Source: Lachnospiraceae bacterium (GTDB taxonomy: Bacteria > Bacillota_A > Clostridia > Lachnospirales > Lachnospiraceae). From it: a stretch of DNA of 40,457 bases. How positions within the stretch are numbered: the first letter of the stretch is position 1; the number at the start of each line of letters is the position of its first letter. Location: NCBI GenBank assembly GCA_016291475.1, contig JAEEXJ010000016.1, positions 1-40,457 of the forward strand, in the 5' to 3' direction. Below, piece by piece: positions 7,911 through 16,459 of the stretch. The translations under genes were made by a program, and so were the position numbers. The notes under the pieces were generated by a model that saw nothing but the letters and a program-made list of their open reading frames with translations, was not told the origin of the DNA and searched no databases.

Positions 7911-8417
7911 TCAATTATCGCTCTCAAGATATGCTGCAAGTTCTTCGTCGGTGAGCCTCATATACTGAGTAATCGTTTCTCCGTCATTGATTATAAGTCT
8001 TCCGTTTATACAAGTGTATTGGAACCCGTTGGCCTTTTCAGTGTCATCGATCAAATAAAAATTGCTTCCATCAAAAACGTACTCTGTTTTTTCACCATTT
8101 AGCTCAAAATATGCTGTACAGTCATCGTTAGCTATAAGGTATCCCTGCTTTTCTATATCCCTTAATTCCAGCATATCTTCATATGTTCCACCGATTTTAG
8201 CTATACCGATACGCTTATAGTATCCGATCACTTCTTTATCCTGTCCGATATAAACACCTTGCTCGTCCGTAACGGAATCAATCCAGTTTTCTACGGAGTC
8301 TTCAGCTGTATCTTCGGCCGTATTATCTGTTGTAACACATCCGGATAGCAAACAGGTAAAGACCAGAATCATCGCCGGCAATATATTCAGCATACCATTC
8401 ACATCAAGCTTCTTCAT
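7911..8417 (-). CDS. Small secreted lipoprotein of unknown function
   Basis: About 168 aa. A basic N-terminus and hydrophobic core lead to the lipobox LLSGC, so the product is lipid-anchored. An acidic linker (TAEDTAEDSVENWIDSV) is followed by a beta-rich domain with strand pairs such as CTAYFELNGEKTEYVFDG and FQYTCINGRLIIND, a lipocalin-like or META-like look. No family is recognised. The start may be the ATG at 8417 or the GTG at 8420; CGGAG lies upstream of both. Its first codons overlap the end of a 38-codon reading frame (8404-8520), which suggests coupling. It is the last gene of the small-gene cluster. Confidence 0.72.
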   Translation of the reverse strand: MKKLDVNGMLNILPAMILVFTCLLSGCVTTDNTAEDTAEDSVENWIDSVTDEQGVYIGQDKEVIGYYKRIGIAKIGGTYEDMLELRDIEKQGYLIANDDCTAYFELNGEKTEYVFDGSNFYLIDDTEKANGFQYTCINGRLIINDGETITQYMRLTDEELAAYLESDN

Positions 8418-8520
8418 CACTTTGCTCCGGGTAGATAAGAGACATAAAGTTCATAACATTAGGATCATTCGTTTTTTCCTTTTTCTCATCTTTATGAAAC
8501 AATTTACTGAATAAAGACAT
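8404..8520 (-). CDS. Possible 38-aa small protein overlapping the lipoprotein start
   Basis: An ATG at 8520 opens MSLFSKLFHKDEKKEKTN, a frame that ends with TGA at 8404-8406. It overlaps the lipoprotein start out of frame. AGAGAG lies 8 nt upstream and an in-frame TGA lies just before the start. The peptide is an amphipathic-looking N-terminus followed by charged residues. Position, strand and overlap fit a real gene in this tightly packed cluster, but there is no family match. Confidence 0.4.
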   Translation of the reverse strand: MSLFSKLFHKDEKKEKTNDPNVMNFMSLIYPEQSDEEA

Positions 8521-8571
8521 AACTCACGCTCTCTTTCATGTTTGATTATTTTATAAAACCTGAAGATAGTT

Positions 8572-9357
8572 TCACTTCCACTTCTCCATAAATGCCGGCT
8601 GGTTTTTATCCTCTTCAAACTCCTCGGATGATTTGCGGATAAGTCTGGTACCAACAGGGCTGTCAATGTGATTCATCACCGCAGGATCAATCCCTGTGAT
8701 CGAATATACCCTGCAAAGCTCAACATGCTCCACATTATTGATATATTCATCATCCTCATCACCCGCAAAGAACTGCCATCCGCTGTCTTCATCATCATGA
8801 AGTTCTTCTCTCAACATAAAACCGACTTTCCAGCCTTCTCTTGTTATCTTTTTCGAAACAACACAGAGCTTACCCATGATCTCTTTGCGGCGTATAGAAG
8901 GTTCATAAAATTCCCTGCCAGCAAGAAATTCCGCCATGGCGTCCTCTCCGGGCATGGTATTGCTCTCTATACGGTCTATGGCCGCGTCCCATATCAGCTT
9001 ATCATCGGCATTGCATCTCAAACATACAGCCATTTTCAACAAGTCAGATTCATCAATATCAAGATGTGTCTGTACCTGTTTAGCCAGGTGATCTCCATTT
9101 TCGTCATAAAGATATACGTCAATCACACCATCTGTATAAACGGTTGCTTTTACTGCTCCCAGATTCTTCTCGTCATTATAAAAAACCATAAAAGGCGGCA
9201 GATGATCATTCACAAACCAATCGTATTCCGTACCGTTTTTACCGTTCATATAGTAGATTTTGCCATTTTCTTCCAGAGCATCAGGTGAAACCTCGGGCAG
9301 TTTTTCACTCATGGCATTTTTGATTATTGTCTGAATATCATTAATTATTCTATGCAT
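8572..9357 (-). CDS. DUF2185 / Imm33-like protein
   Basis: 261 aa. Residues about 162-240 carry the DUF2185 pattern: LCVVSKKITREGWKVGFM, then DSGWQFFAGDEDDEYINN, then ITGIDPAVMNHIDSPVGT. This domain (also named Imm33) is found in putative immunity proteins against contact-dependent or polymorphic toxins and in proteins of unknown role. The N-terminal 150 residues form a separate domain (MNGKNGTEYDWFVNDHLPPFMVFY, VDVYLYDENGDH) that I do not recognise. GGAAG lies 5 nt before the ATG. No toxin gene is visible nearby, so an orphan immunity role is inference. Confidence 0.78.
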   Translation of the reverse strand: MHRIINDIQTIIKNAMSEKLPEVSPDALEENGKIYYMNGKNGTEYDWFVNDHLPPFMVFYNDEKNLGAVKATVYTDGVIDVYLYDENGDHLAKQVQTHLDIDESDLLKMAVCLRCNADDKLIWDAAIDRIESNTMPGEDAMAEFLAGREFYEPSIRRKEIMGKLCVVSKKITREGWKVGFMLREELHDDEDSGWQFFAGDEDDEYINNVEHVELCRVYSITGIDPAVMNHIDSPVGTRLIRKSSEEFEEDKNQPAFMEKWK

Positions 9358-9397
9358 CTGTTCTTCCCATTATTCTGTGAGATAAAGAGTTATTTAC

Positions 9398-9949
9398 TCA
9401 ATCTCTGATTACTTTTCCGTCATAATCTATTTCATAATAATTATCCGAAAAATCATATAATCTGATTCTATCCGGCAGCATTTCAAAAGCAGGTTCTTCA
9501 CCATGATATCTTGCAAAAATATCTCTTGCGCCAAAATCCCATACCACTTCAAGACTTCTTGTAATTCTAATTATGTCCATTTCGCAGTACATTATGAAAT
9601 CCTGATGATACCTGTAAACCGAGAATAAAGTCCCCATCAAATTCAGCCTTTTTTCATTTATCACTTTTCCGGTCGGGATATCAAGTTCACAAACAGTATC
9701 ATTCAAAAACAAGAATAAGCTGTCGCCTTCCATGAATGCGAAATCATTCTGAGGAGTAAAAAATGAGACCACCAGCACGATATTCTTTTCGATGGCATGA
9801 GAAATATCTGTAATATTCAGGAGAATAGCTTTTGAATAATCATCACAAATCCTGACATAAGTATCCGCCCGGACTGTATTATCAACTGAGTCCGGATTAT
9901 AATTTACTCCTGAAATATACACTTCCCACTTATCGTTAAAAAGATACAT
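9398..9949 (-). CDS. Hypothetical protein, beta-rich
   Basis: 183 aa, with no signal peptide and no membrane segment. The sequence is rich in short strands and aromatic residues (MYLFNDKWEVYISGVNY, YDFSDNYYEIDYDGKVI), a look shared by many small proteins found next to immunity genes. GAGGA lies about 9 nt before the ATG, and the gene follows the GNAT gene by 22 bp on the same strand. I do not recognise the family. Confidence 0.65.
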   Translation of the reverse strand: MYLFNDKWEVYISGVNYNPDSVDNTVRADTYVRICDDYSKAILLNITDISHAIEKNIVLVVSFFTPQNDFAFMEGDSLFLFLNDTVCELDIPTGKVINEKRLNLMGTLFSVYRYHQDFIMYCEMDIIRITRSLEVVWDFGARDIFARYHGEEPAFEMLPDRIRLYDFSDNYYEIDYDGKVIRD

Positions 9950-9971
9950 GTATCAAGCATCCTCAAAGCTT

Positions 9972-10388
9972 TCAATAGATAACTTTTCTAAACGCCGGGC
10001 CCGCATTCTCATTTGGCAGAACTTTAAAACCCTGTTTTTCGTAAAATCCTTCTTTCCCGATAGCAGCAATGAGTTGAATACTGGTTCTTCCACCTTCCGG
10101 TGTATCACGTTTTATCCGATCAACCAGTATGTTTATTATTTCTGATCCGATCTTTCGCCCCTGATACTGCGGTCTGACTATAACATCGACTAATGTATAG
10201 TACATACCATCACCAACAGCCCTGCCCATGGCAACAGTTTGATCACAGGCTTTTGCAACAACACAGTAGCAACTGTTCTTTAATGCCTTATCTGACTGCT
10301 CTCTACAGAAAACGTTCCAGCCAACAGATGTTCTCAAATCGTGATACGTATCAACATCCGGTATGATTTCCATATATGAGATTTCCAT
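9972..10388 (-). CDS. GNAT-family N-acetyltransferase
   Basis: A 138-aa single-domain acetyltransferase. The acetyl-CoA motif A is clear in DVIVRPQYQGRKIGSEII (about 69-86), and the end EGFYEKQGFKVLPNENAGPAF is the usual C-terminal strand-helix. The substrate is unknown. The start has GAGGT 8 nt upstream. It lies between a hypothetical gene and a Nudix gene in a run of small, same-strand genes. Confidence 0.88.
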   Translation of the reverse strand: MEISYMEIIPDVDTYHDLRTSVGWNVFCREQSDKALKNSCYCVVAKACDQTVAMGRAVGDGMYYTLVDVIVRPQYQGRKIGSEIINILVDRIKRDTPEGGRTSIQLIAAIGKEGFYEKQGFKVLPNENAGPAFRKVIY

Positions 10389-10440
10389 ATATAATTACCT
10401 CTTTAGTTCAGCATAAGCTTCAGTTATCTATGAGGTCCGA

Positions 10441-10944
10441 TCAAAGAATACTACTGTTTAGAAACTCAGTTGAATCCGGTGTTCGTTTAAAAGTATCAAA
10501 GTGAAGCGCGCCCCTTTCACCGAGTGCATCTTCAAATTCTTTTTTCAGGTAGGTCTGTGTAATCATATTACGGGCTTCTTCAACGCTAAACCAACCCACC
10601 TCCCTGCTCTCATCGGATACCGTTTCAACGCCTCCGATATATCTGCATCTGAAGACCAGATTCACAGTCGTAGGGAGTGTCATTCCTTCAAGTGGACCAT
10701 AACCCTGCTTAAATACTACATTCTGATATATTCCCGTAAAGAAATCAGGTTCAACTATAATTCCACTTTCTTCTTGTATTTCCCTTTTCAAAGCATCCAA
10801 AACGGATTCACCATTTTCCACGAGGCCTCCGGGAAACTCCCATCCTCTCCTGTCCGACCTTATCAACAATACTTTATCTTCTTTGAAAACAACACCTGCT
10901 GCAGAGACAAAATGCACAGGGAATTCCGACATCCAATTATCCAT
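10441..10944 (-). CDS. Nudix hydrolase
   Basis: About 167 aa from the ATG at 10944, which has GGGAG 7 nt upstream; an ATG at 10977 is in frame but lacks a ribosome site. The Nudix box is complete: GGLVENGESVLDAL then KREIQEESGI, fitting G-x5-E-x7-REUxEExGU. It therefore cleaves nucleoside-diphosphate-X compounds with a divalent metal. The substrate cannot be read from the sequence; nucleotide-sugar or damaged-nucleotide clean-up are options. It stands between two GNAT genes. Confidence 0.9.
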   Translation of the reverse strand: MDNWMSEFPVHFVSAAGVVFKEDKVLLIRSDRRGWEFPGGLVENGESVLDALKREIQEESGIIVEPDFFTGIYQNVVFKQGYGPLEGMTLPTTVNLVFRCRYIGGVETVSDESREVGWFSVEEARNMITQTYLKKEFEDALGERGALHFDTFKRTPDSTEFLNSSIL

Positions 10945-11016
10945 ACTAACTCCCAAATAAATTCGTTTCAGATACAATCATCCGATTTAATTCCGATTTA
11001 CCACTCTGTCACCTCT

Positions 11017-11406
11017 CTATTTTCCGGGCCTTTTCATAACATAGTGAAAAGGCTTCTCACCATTCGGTACAAAACCCAGCCTTTTATATAGTCTTCCCGC
11101 GGGATTTTGCTTGAAATATTGAATATGGATATCCTGCGCCTTGTGACTGTTTAAAATATCTCTCAAGACTTGCGTTCCCAGGCCTTGGTTTTGATATTCG
11201 GGAGTTATGCAGATATTACCGATTTCATAACTGCCATCTTCCAGAGTTGTTCCATTATAAAAACCGATAGCTTGTCCTTGAGAAAAAATGATGTGTGTGT
11301 CTCCCTTTACAGAGTCGATAAATCGGTCAAACATCTCTTGTTGGGCAGCTTCATTCCACTCTCCCCAACACTCCTCGACATATTTTTTATATGCAGTCTT
11401 TTTCAA
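11017..11406 (-). CDS. GNAT-family N-acetyltransferase with a TTG start
   Basis: A 129-aa acetyltransferase. Motif A is in ICITPEYQNQGLGTQVLRDI and motif B in FKQNPAGRLYKRLGFVPNGE. A stop lies six codons upstream in frame and no ATG intervenes, so the TTG at 11404-11406 is the only reasonable start; AGGA lies 6 nt before it. It is the first gene of the small-gene cluster running down to 7911. Substrate unknown. Confidence 0.85.
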   Translation of the reverse strand: MKKTAYKKYVEECWGEWNEAAQQEMFDRFIDSVKGDTHIIFSQGQAIGFYNGTTLEDGSYEIGNICITPEYQNQGLGTQVLRDILNSHKAQDIHIQYFKQNPAGRLYKRLGFVPNGEKPFHYVMKRPGK

Positions 11407-11760
11407 ATCATATCCTGTCGTTCAATCAGCTTATATATATAGGCATCTCTTTTTATCAGCATTTCATTACCTCTTTATGCAATTTGACGCATTTTCTGGT
11501 AATATGATAGCTTGATTACCAGATAAAGTCATTTATATATTACCTTTTTTTGCGGCTTGACGCATTTTATGGCAATAAGCATTCATTTAAAGAAATAATC
11601 GCTTGAACACCCACTAAACCCGGAAAGACACGGCCTTTTTAAGCAATAAAAAAACTCAGAATGCAGTATTTATCAGCATTCTGAGCCTATAAAAGCCTCG
11701 TGGGTGATGGTCACCCCGATAAATTTTTCTTTTTTTGTATGGAGTTTTCCTTATTCTGCT
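11407..11760. other. Gap with terminator and a partial copy of the tRNA-Pro element end
   Basis: This 354-bp stretch holds no credible gene. Its right part (11624-11720) resembles 21074-21191 next to tRNA-Pro: an AAAGACACG iteron, a hairpin with GCATTCTGAG arms, and a TGGGTGATGGTCACCCC palindrome in the same order. The left part is AT-rich, with a repeated GACGCATTTT (11487-11496 and 11559-11568). Confidence 0.7.
11648..11685 (-). terminator. Terminator after the alcohol dehydrogenase gene
   Basis: CTCAGAATGC (11655-11664) pairs with GCATTCTGAG (11676-11685). On the minus strand the stem is followed by seven T. It would end the PucR-headed operon. The same hairpin occurs at 21125-21157. Confidence 0.75.
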
Positions 11761-12909
11761 TTAATATGAAGCCCTGTACAGCTTTATGATATCTTCTTTA
11801 GTTGTTTTTCTGGGATTCACCGCGATATTTCCGCTCTTCATGGCATCCTCTGCCATAGCTTCAAACTTACGCTCATCAACTCCAACCTTCTTAAGAGAAC
11901 GGGGTATTCCCAGCGATTCATTCAGAGCCCTTAGTTCATTTACCAGCATGCTTGGAGTAAATACATCCCGGGATACTGCAATCTGTGCCACACGCTTGTA
12001 GATCTCGTAATACTTTCCGGTATCTTCCACAGCATTGAATTCCACAACCGTGGGCAATAATACCGCATTCGCAAGTCCGTGCGGCACGTCGAAAAATGCA
12101 CTTACGGGATGACTCATGGCATGCACATCTCCAAGCCTTGCGTGTGAAAATGCGATTCCGGCAAAAAGAGAGCCAAGAAGCATCCCTTCAGCAGCGGCCA
12201 CATTCCCTCTGTCAGCCACATATGCTCTGATATTCTTACCTATAAGTTCCAGAGCCTTAAGTGCACACATATCCGAAAACGGTGATGATGCTAGTGAAAT
12301 GTAGCTCTCAAGAGCATGTACCATAGCATCAACTCCGCAGTATGCTGCTGTCTTTTCGGGAACCGTTGCGATAAGGATAGGATCGAGTATTACCGCCTCG
12401 GGCAAGAGATACCTGCTTCCTACTGTCAGCTTATAATCCCTTGAATGATCCGTAATAACGGAGAATGATGTTACTTCAGATCCCGTTCCGGCTGTTGTTG
12501 GAATAGCCAGCATAGGTACAACCGGACCGGGAACTTTGCCGACCCCCTCGTAATCAGTGATACTGCCGCCATATTTTCCTAAGATTGCAACAGCCTTGGC
12601 AACATCAAGAGGAGATCCCCCTCCGAAGGCAACTATCATATCGGCACCGCTTGATGCAAACTTTGTAGCGGCCTTTTCAACGGTACCGGTAGACGGGTTT
12701 CCCTCCGTTTCAGTAAAGCTCTCACTCTCTATTCCTGCTTCTTTTAACTTCGAAGCAACCAGATCTACCAGTCCCGTTTTGTTCAGATGAGGTCCCGAAA
12801 CTATAAACGCCTTCGTAACCTTCATCCCGCTTACGGCCTCGGGAATCTTGTCCAAAGCTCCCTTTCCGAAGGTTATTTTTTGCGGAACGGAAAAAGAAAA
12901 CAGACTCAT
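11761..12909 (-). CDS. Iron-containing (type III) alcohol dehydrogenase
   Basis: 382 aa, the usual family length. The NAD-binding GGGSPLDVAK is at 96-105 and PTTAGTGSEVT at 137-147. The iron ligands are present: D194 and H198 in DAMVHALE, H263 in DVHAMSH, H277 in VPHG. Such enzymes interconvert aldehydes and alcohols with NAD(P)H. It is the last gene of an operon starting with an amino-acid importer and follows an aminotransferase by 12 bp. It probably reduces the aldehyde made by transamination, regenerating NAD+. The exact substrate (for example a semialdehyde) is inferred, not read. Confidence 0.92.
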   Translation of the reverse strand: MSLFSFSVPQKITFGKGALDKIPEAVSGMKVTKAFIVSGPHLNKTGLVDLVASKLKEAGIESESFTETEGNPSTGTVEKAATKFASSGADMIVAFGGGSPLDVAKAVAILGKYGGSITDYEGVGKVPGPVVPMLAIPTTAGTGSEVTSFSVITDHSRDYKLTVGSRYLLPEAVILDPILIATVPEKTAAYCGVDAMVHALESYISLASSPFSDMCALKALELIGKNIRAYVADRGNVAAAEGMLLGSLFAGIAFSHARLGDVHAMSHPVSAFFDVPHGLANAVLLPTVVEFNAVEDTGKYYEIYKRVAQIAVSRDVFTPSMLVNELRALNESLGIPRSLKKVGVDERKFEAMAEDAMKSGNIAVNPRKTTKEDIIKLYRASY

Positions 12910-12921
12910 CTTAAGTTCCTC

Positions 12922-14136
12922 CTAAGCAAGTGCCTCCACAGAAGCCTTGATAATGTCGTATGCTTTATCACAGTCTTCTTCCGTGATAATAAGTGGAGGA
13001 ACCATACGAATGATGTGATCACCTATGGCAGTGATCAGCAGATGTCTGTGGAGACACTCGTGCTTTACATCTACGCCGCTTATGGAATCGTCGAACTCCA
13101 CGCCCACAAGCAGTCCCTGACCTCTTACCTCTTTTACGTGAGGAAGAGTCTTTAATTTATCCATGAAATAAGTACCCATCTTCGCTGCATTTCCGGCAAG
13201 GTCTCTGTCAAGAAGCTCTCCTACCTGTGCAAGTGCTGCGGCGCAGCTTACGGGATGTCCGCCGAATGTGGTTCCGTGGGATCCTGCAGAGAATGCCTTG
13301 GCAACTTCTTCGGTAGCACAGATTGCACCGATGGGCATTCCGCCACCGAGAGCCTTGGCCATTGATACGATGTCGGGCTTGATTCCGTAGTGCATGAAAC
13401 TCATGACTTTACCTGTTCTGCACCATCCGGTCTGAACCTCATCCAGAAGAAGGAGCATTCCCTTTTCATCACAGAATTCTCTTAAACCTTTCATGAATTC
13501 CATGGTTGCGGGATGAACACCGCCCTCGCCCTGAACGGGCTCTATCATGATTGCGATGGTATTTTCGGTGCAGGCATCCTTAAAAGCCTGAAGATCATTG
13601 TAAGGAGCGTAGGAGAAGCCGTAGGTCATGGGACCGAATCCCACCTGACATCCGTTTCCGGGCTGGCCTGTTGCAGACATTGAACCGAAGGTTCTGCCGT
13701 GGAAGCCCATCTTGGCGGTTACGATGTGATATCTGTTGGGACCGTACTTCTCGATTCCATACTTTCTTGCCATCTTGATCATGGCTTCATTGGCTTCCGT
13801 GCCGGAGTTCTGATAGAAGATCTTGTCCATTCCGATGGTGGTACAGACCTTCTCTGCAAGAAGTGCCTGGGGAATGGTGTAGGGATAGTTGAAGGTATGC
13901 ATAAGGGTCTTTGTCTGTTCCACGGCCGCTTCCACAACCTTCTCGTTACAGCTTCCGGCGGAGTTTACCGCGATACCTGCATAGAAATCCAGGTAAGCCT
14001 CACCTTTTTCATCGTACAGGTACTGATCCTTAGCAGTCTCTGCGAGAAAATCGAATCTCTCGTAAGTTTCGATCATGTACTTTTTTGCCTTGTCCTTAAT
14101 ATCCTGTGCGGTAAGTCCTGTATCTGCCAATTTCAT
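12922..14136 (-). CDS. Class III PLP-dependent aminotransferase (acetylornithine/ornithine/GABA type)
   Basis: 404 aa with the full fold-type I set: NSGTEANEAMIKMARKYG at 110-127, D232-E233 in LLDEVQTGWCRTG, and the PLP lysine K261 in SMAKALGGGMPIGA. The overall sequence is closest to the ArgD-like branch. No arginine-biosynthesis gene is near. Instead it sits between an amino-acid ABC importer and an iron alcohol dehydrogenase under a PucR gene. A catabolic role is therefore favoured: it would turn an omega-amino acid or diamine into a semialdehyde. A true ArgD cannot be excluded. Confidence 0.88.
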   Translation of the reverse strand: MKLADTGLTAQDIKDKAKKYMIETYERFDFLAETAKDQYLYDEKGEAYLDFYAGIAVNSAGSCNEKVVEAAVEQTKTLMHTFNYPYTIPQALLAEKVCTTIGMDKIFYQNSGTEANEAMIKMARKYGIEKYGPNRYHIVTAKMGFHGRTFGSMSATGQPGNGCQVGFGPMTYGFSYAPYNDLQAFKDACTENTIAIMIEPVQGEGGVHPATMEFMKGLREFCDEKGMLLLLDEVQTGWCRTGKVMSFMHYGIKPDIVSMAKALGGGMPIGAICATEEVAKAFSAGSHGTTFGGHPVSCAAALAQVGELLDRDLAGNAAKMGTYFMDKLKTLPHVKEVRGQGLLVGVEFDDSISGVDVKHECLHRHLLITAIGDHIIRMVPPLIITEEDCDKAYDIIKASVEALA

Positions 14137-14184
14137 TTTTTTATCCTCCGTAAAAATATATTCGGGTCCCGGAGGGGCCTGCTT

Positions 14185-14856
14185 TTATTTCTTTTCCTGA
14201 GTGCGATTTACACCGATATCATCTGCCGTGATAAATCCTCTGATGATCAGGTACTGTTCAATGAGCTTTACACAAGTTTCGATTCCCACTCTCTCACTGT
14301 TTAAGGTCATGTCGTAGTTGACCGGATTGGTCCAGTAATTGCCGTGAGTGTAGTATGCGTAGTAATCTGCTCTGTATTTATCCGTCTGAGTGATGGTTGC
14401 ATTTGCCACATCTTCGGTTACACCCATGTGCTCTATGGTCCTCTGAAGACAGAAGGCTCTGGGTGCTTCGATATATACGCTGACCACATTGTCCCTGTCT
14501 TTCAAAACGTAGTCCGCACACTTTCCGACTATTACACAGGATTCCTGATCGGCGAGATTTCTGATGATCTCGCACTGGTATTCAAAAAGCTTATCGTCGG
14601 AAACAAATTTCTCATTCTTAGCAATATAGCTTTTTGATCTGGGAAGTCCTTTTAAGAATCCGGAAAATCCTCCGTTTGTCCGAATCTTCTCATTGACCGC
14701 GTTGAATATATTCTCATCCAGTCCGCTAAGCTGACTTGCAAGGGTAAGGATCCTGTTTTCGTAACAATGGATTCCCAGGTCATGGGCTAGAAGTGATGCG
14801 ATCTCTTTTCCCCCGGATCCGAATCCTCTTGCAAAAGTAACAACAAATCTTTTCAT
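14185..14856 (-). CDS. Cytidylate-kinase-like family protein
   Basis: 223 aa. The P-loop is RGFGSGGKEIA at 10-20, followed by the family pattern LGIHCYENRIL and VIVGKCADYVLKD. This is the cytidylate kinase 2 family, which is widespread in Clostridia, often beside transporters or regulators, with no firm function. It is unlikely to be the housekeeping CMP kinase. It lies inside the PucR operon, 21 bp after the ABC ATPase gene, so a role in signalling or in activating the imported compound is possible. Confidence 0.85.
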   Translation of the reverse strand: MKRFVVTFARGFGSGGKEIASLLAHDLGIHCYENRILTLASQLSGLDENIFNAVNEKIRTNGGFSGFLKGLPRSKSYIAKNEKFVSDDKLFEYQCEIIRNLADQESCVIVGKCADYVLKDRDNVVSVYIEAPRAFCLQRTIEHMGVTEDVANATITQTDKYRADYYAYYTHGNYWTNPVNYDMTLNSERVGIETCVKLIEQYLIIRGFITADDIGVNRTQEKK

Positions 14857-14877
14857 CTAAACCGCCTCCAGTTTGTT

Positions 14878-15618
14878 TTATCCCGCAAGATATCTGCTTA
14901 AAAATTCTCTTGTTCTCGGGTTCTTCGGATTGGTGAACAGTTCCGAAGGTGGAGCATCCTCAGCAACAAAACCTCTGTCCATGAATATTGTCCTCGTTGA
15001 TACATCTCTTGCAAATGCCATTTCATGAGTGACGATGATCATCGTAAGACCTGTGGTAGCAAGTTCCTTCATGACATTTAAAACTTCACCCACCATCTCG
15101 GGATCAAGTGCCGATGTGGGTTCATCGAAAAGGAGTACCTCAGGATTCATACAAAGAGATCTTGCTATTGCAACACGCTGCTTTTGTCCGCCGGATAACT
15201 GAGAGGGTTTTGCGTGGATATAAGGTGCCATACCGACTTCCTTAAGATGAGTTATGGCTCTGTCGAAAGCTTCTTCCTTGGAGATATGAAGAACCTTTCT
15301 GGTACAGATCATGCAGTTTTGAAGAACAGTCATGTTGTTGAAGAGGTTAAAGGACTGGAAAACCATTCCCACCTTTGCGCGATATTCGTTGATCTCACGT
15401 TGCACGTCCCTGATCTCTTTTCCGTGATATAAGATCTTGCCGGAGGACTGCCTTTCAAGCTTATTGATGCATCTTAAGAATGTTGATTTGCCCGATCCCG
15501 AAGAACCGACGATACATATGATCTCACCTGCTTTAACATCCATATCTATTTTTCTGAGGACTTCATGATTACCGAATGATTTACTCAGATCTTTTATACT
15601 GATAACCGTATCTGCCAT
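14878..15618 (-). CDS. Polar amino-acid ABC transporter, ATP-binding subunit
   Basis: 246 aa, GlnQ/HisP type. Walker [10 protein letters not shown] is at 38-46, Q-loop VFQSFNLF at about 86-93, signature [15 protein letters not shown] from 141, Walker [13 protein letters not shown] from 161, and the switch histidine in IIVTHEM. It powers the membrane protein encoded 11 bp upstream. The closeness to glutamine/histidine-type ATPases says the cargo is a polar amino acid or analogue. Confidence 0.95.
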   Translation of the reverse strand: MADTVISIKDLSKSFGNHEVLRKIDMDVKAGEIICIVGSSGSGKSTFLRCINKLERQSSGKILYHGKEIRDVQREINEYRAKVGMVFQSFNLFNNMTVLQNCMICTRKVLHISKEEAFDRAITHLKEVGMAPYIHAKPSQLSGGQKQRVAIARSLCMNPEVLLFDEPTSALDPEMVGEVLNVMKELATTGLTMIIVTHEMAFARDVSTRTIFMDRGFVAEDAPPSELFTNPKNPRTREFLSRYLAG

Positions 15619-15629
15619 AATCTGTCTCC

Positions 15630-16400
15630 TTATTGATTGTCCATATATTCAACAGCCAGTGCGTAATCGGATTTGCCTTTGAGTTTTTTCTCCAGTAGGT
15701 TAAAGATCTTGTTAAAGAAGAAACACAAAACAAAATAGATCACTGCTATTACGAGATAACTTTCGAAATACTTGTAGTAGTTACCTCCGACGGTCTTGGC
15801 TGCCATAAAGAGCTCCTGTACGGCTATAACATTCAGGACCGATGTCATTTTCAGGTTGGTGAGGAATGTGTTTGCCATTTCGGGAATGATGTTTTTGAAA
15901 GCCTGAGGAAGAACTATGTAGAGCATGGTTTTCATGGGAGACATTCCCATTGCCCATGCACCTTCTCTCTGTCCGATGTCTATGGATCCGATGCCTGCTC
16001 TTACAGTCTCCGCCATATACGCGCCGGTATTAAGAAGGGTTACAAGAATTCCTGCGAAAACAGGCTGCATGTCAATTCCCAGCTGCCTGATACCGTAATA
16101 GATGATCATGGCCTGAACTATCATCGGGGTATCACGGAAGACTTCAACATAAGCTCCTGCGACGATCTTAAGGATCTTTACCAGGAATTTCTTAACCGGA
16201 TTGTCTCCCTCTCCTGATTTCATATCCTGAATGATACCTATCACATAACCCAGTACGAATCCGAGGATTGTTCCCAGAATCGCTATATACAGAGTCAACT
16301 TGGTGCCGTCCAGAAACATTTTCAGATATTTATTTGTCAGATATATCATCCACTCAATGGATGTCTGAGGGTCTTCTATTCCCGAAAATAAGTATCCCAT
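15630..16400 (-). CDS. Polar amino-acid ABC transporter, permease subunit
   Basis: 256 aa with about five membrane helices. The HisM-type inner-membrane signature is present: [19 protein letters not shown], then [20 protein letters not shown], the EAA loop that docks on the ATPase. A single permease gene suggests a homodimeric channel. It lies between the binding protein and the ATPase genes. Confidence 0.94.
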   Translation of the reverse strand: MGYLFSGIEDPQTSIEWMIYLTNKYLKMFLDGTKLTLYIAILGTILGFVLGYVIGIIQDMKSGEGDNPVKKFLVKILKIVAGAYVEVFRDTPMIVQAMIIYYGIRQLGIDMQPVFAGILVTLLNTGAYMAETVRAGIGSIDIGQREGAWAMGMSPMKTMLYIVLPQAFKNIIPEMANTFLTNLKMTSVLNVIAVQELFMAAKTVGGNYYKYFESYLVIAVIYFVLCFFFNKIFNLLEKKLKGKSDYALAVEYMDNQ

Positions 16401-16459
16401 AGCATGTCCATCCTTTTTACCGCTCCGCCGGGAACGCTGTCCCGGCGGAACTATTATTC

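Noticed and set aside
12922..14136. Arginine-biosynthesis argD
   Set aside because: The sequence would allow it, but there is no arg gene nearby and the gene sits in a PucR import/dehydrogenase operon, so the specific name was not given.
14185..14856. Housekeeping cytidylate kinase (cmk)
   Set aside because: The sequence fits the cytidylate-kinase-like family of unknown role rather than Cmk, and the context is a transporter operon.
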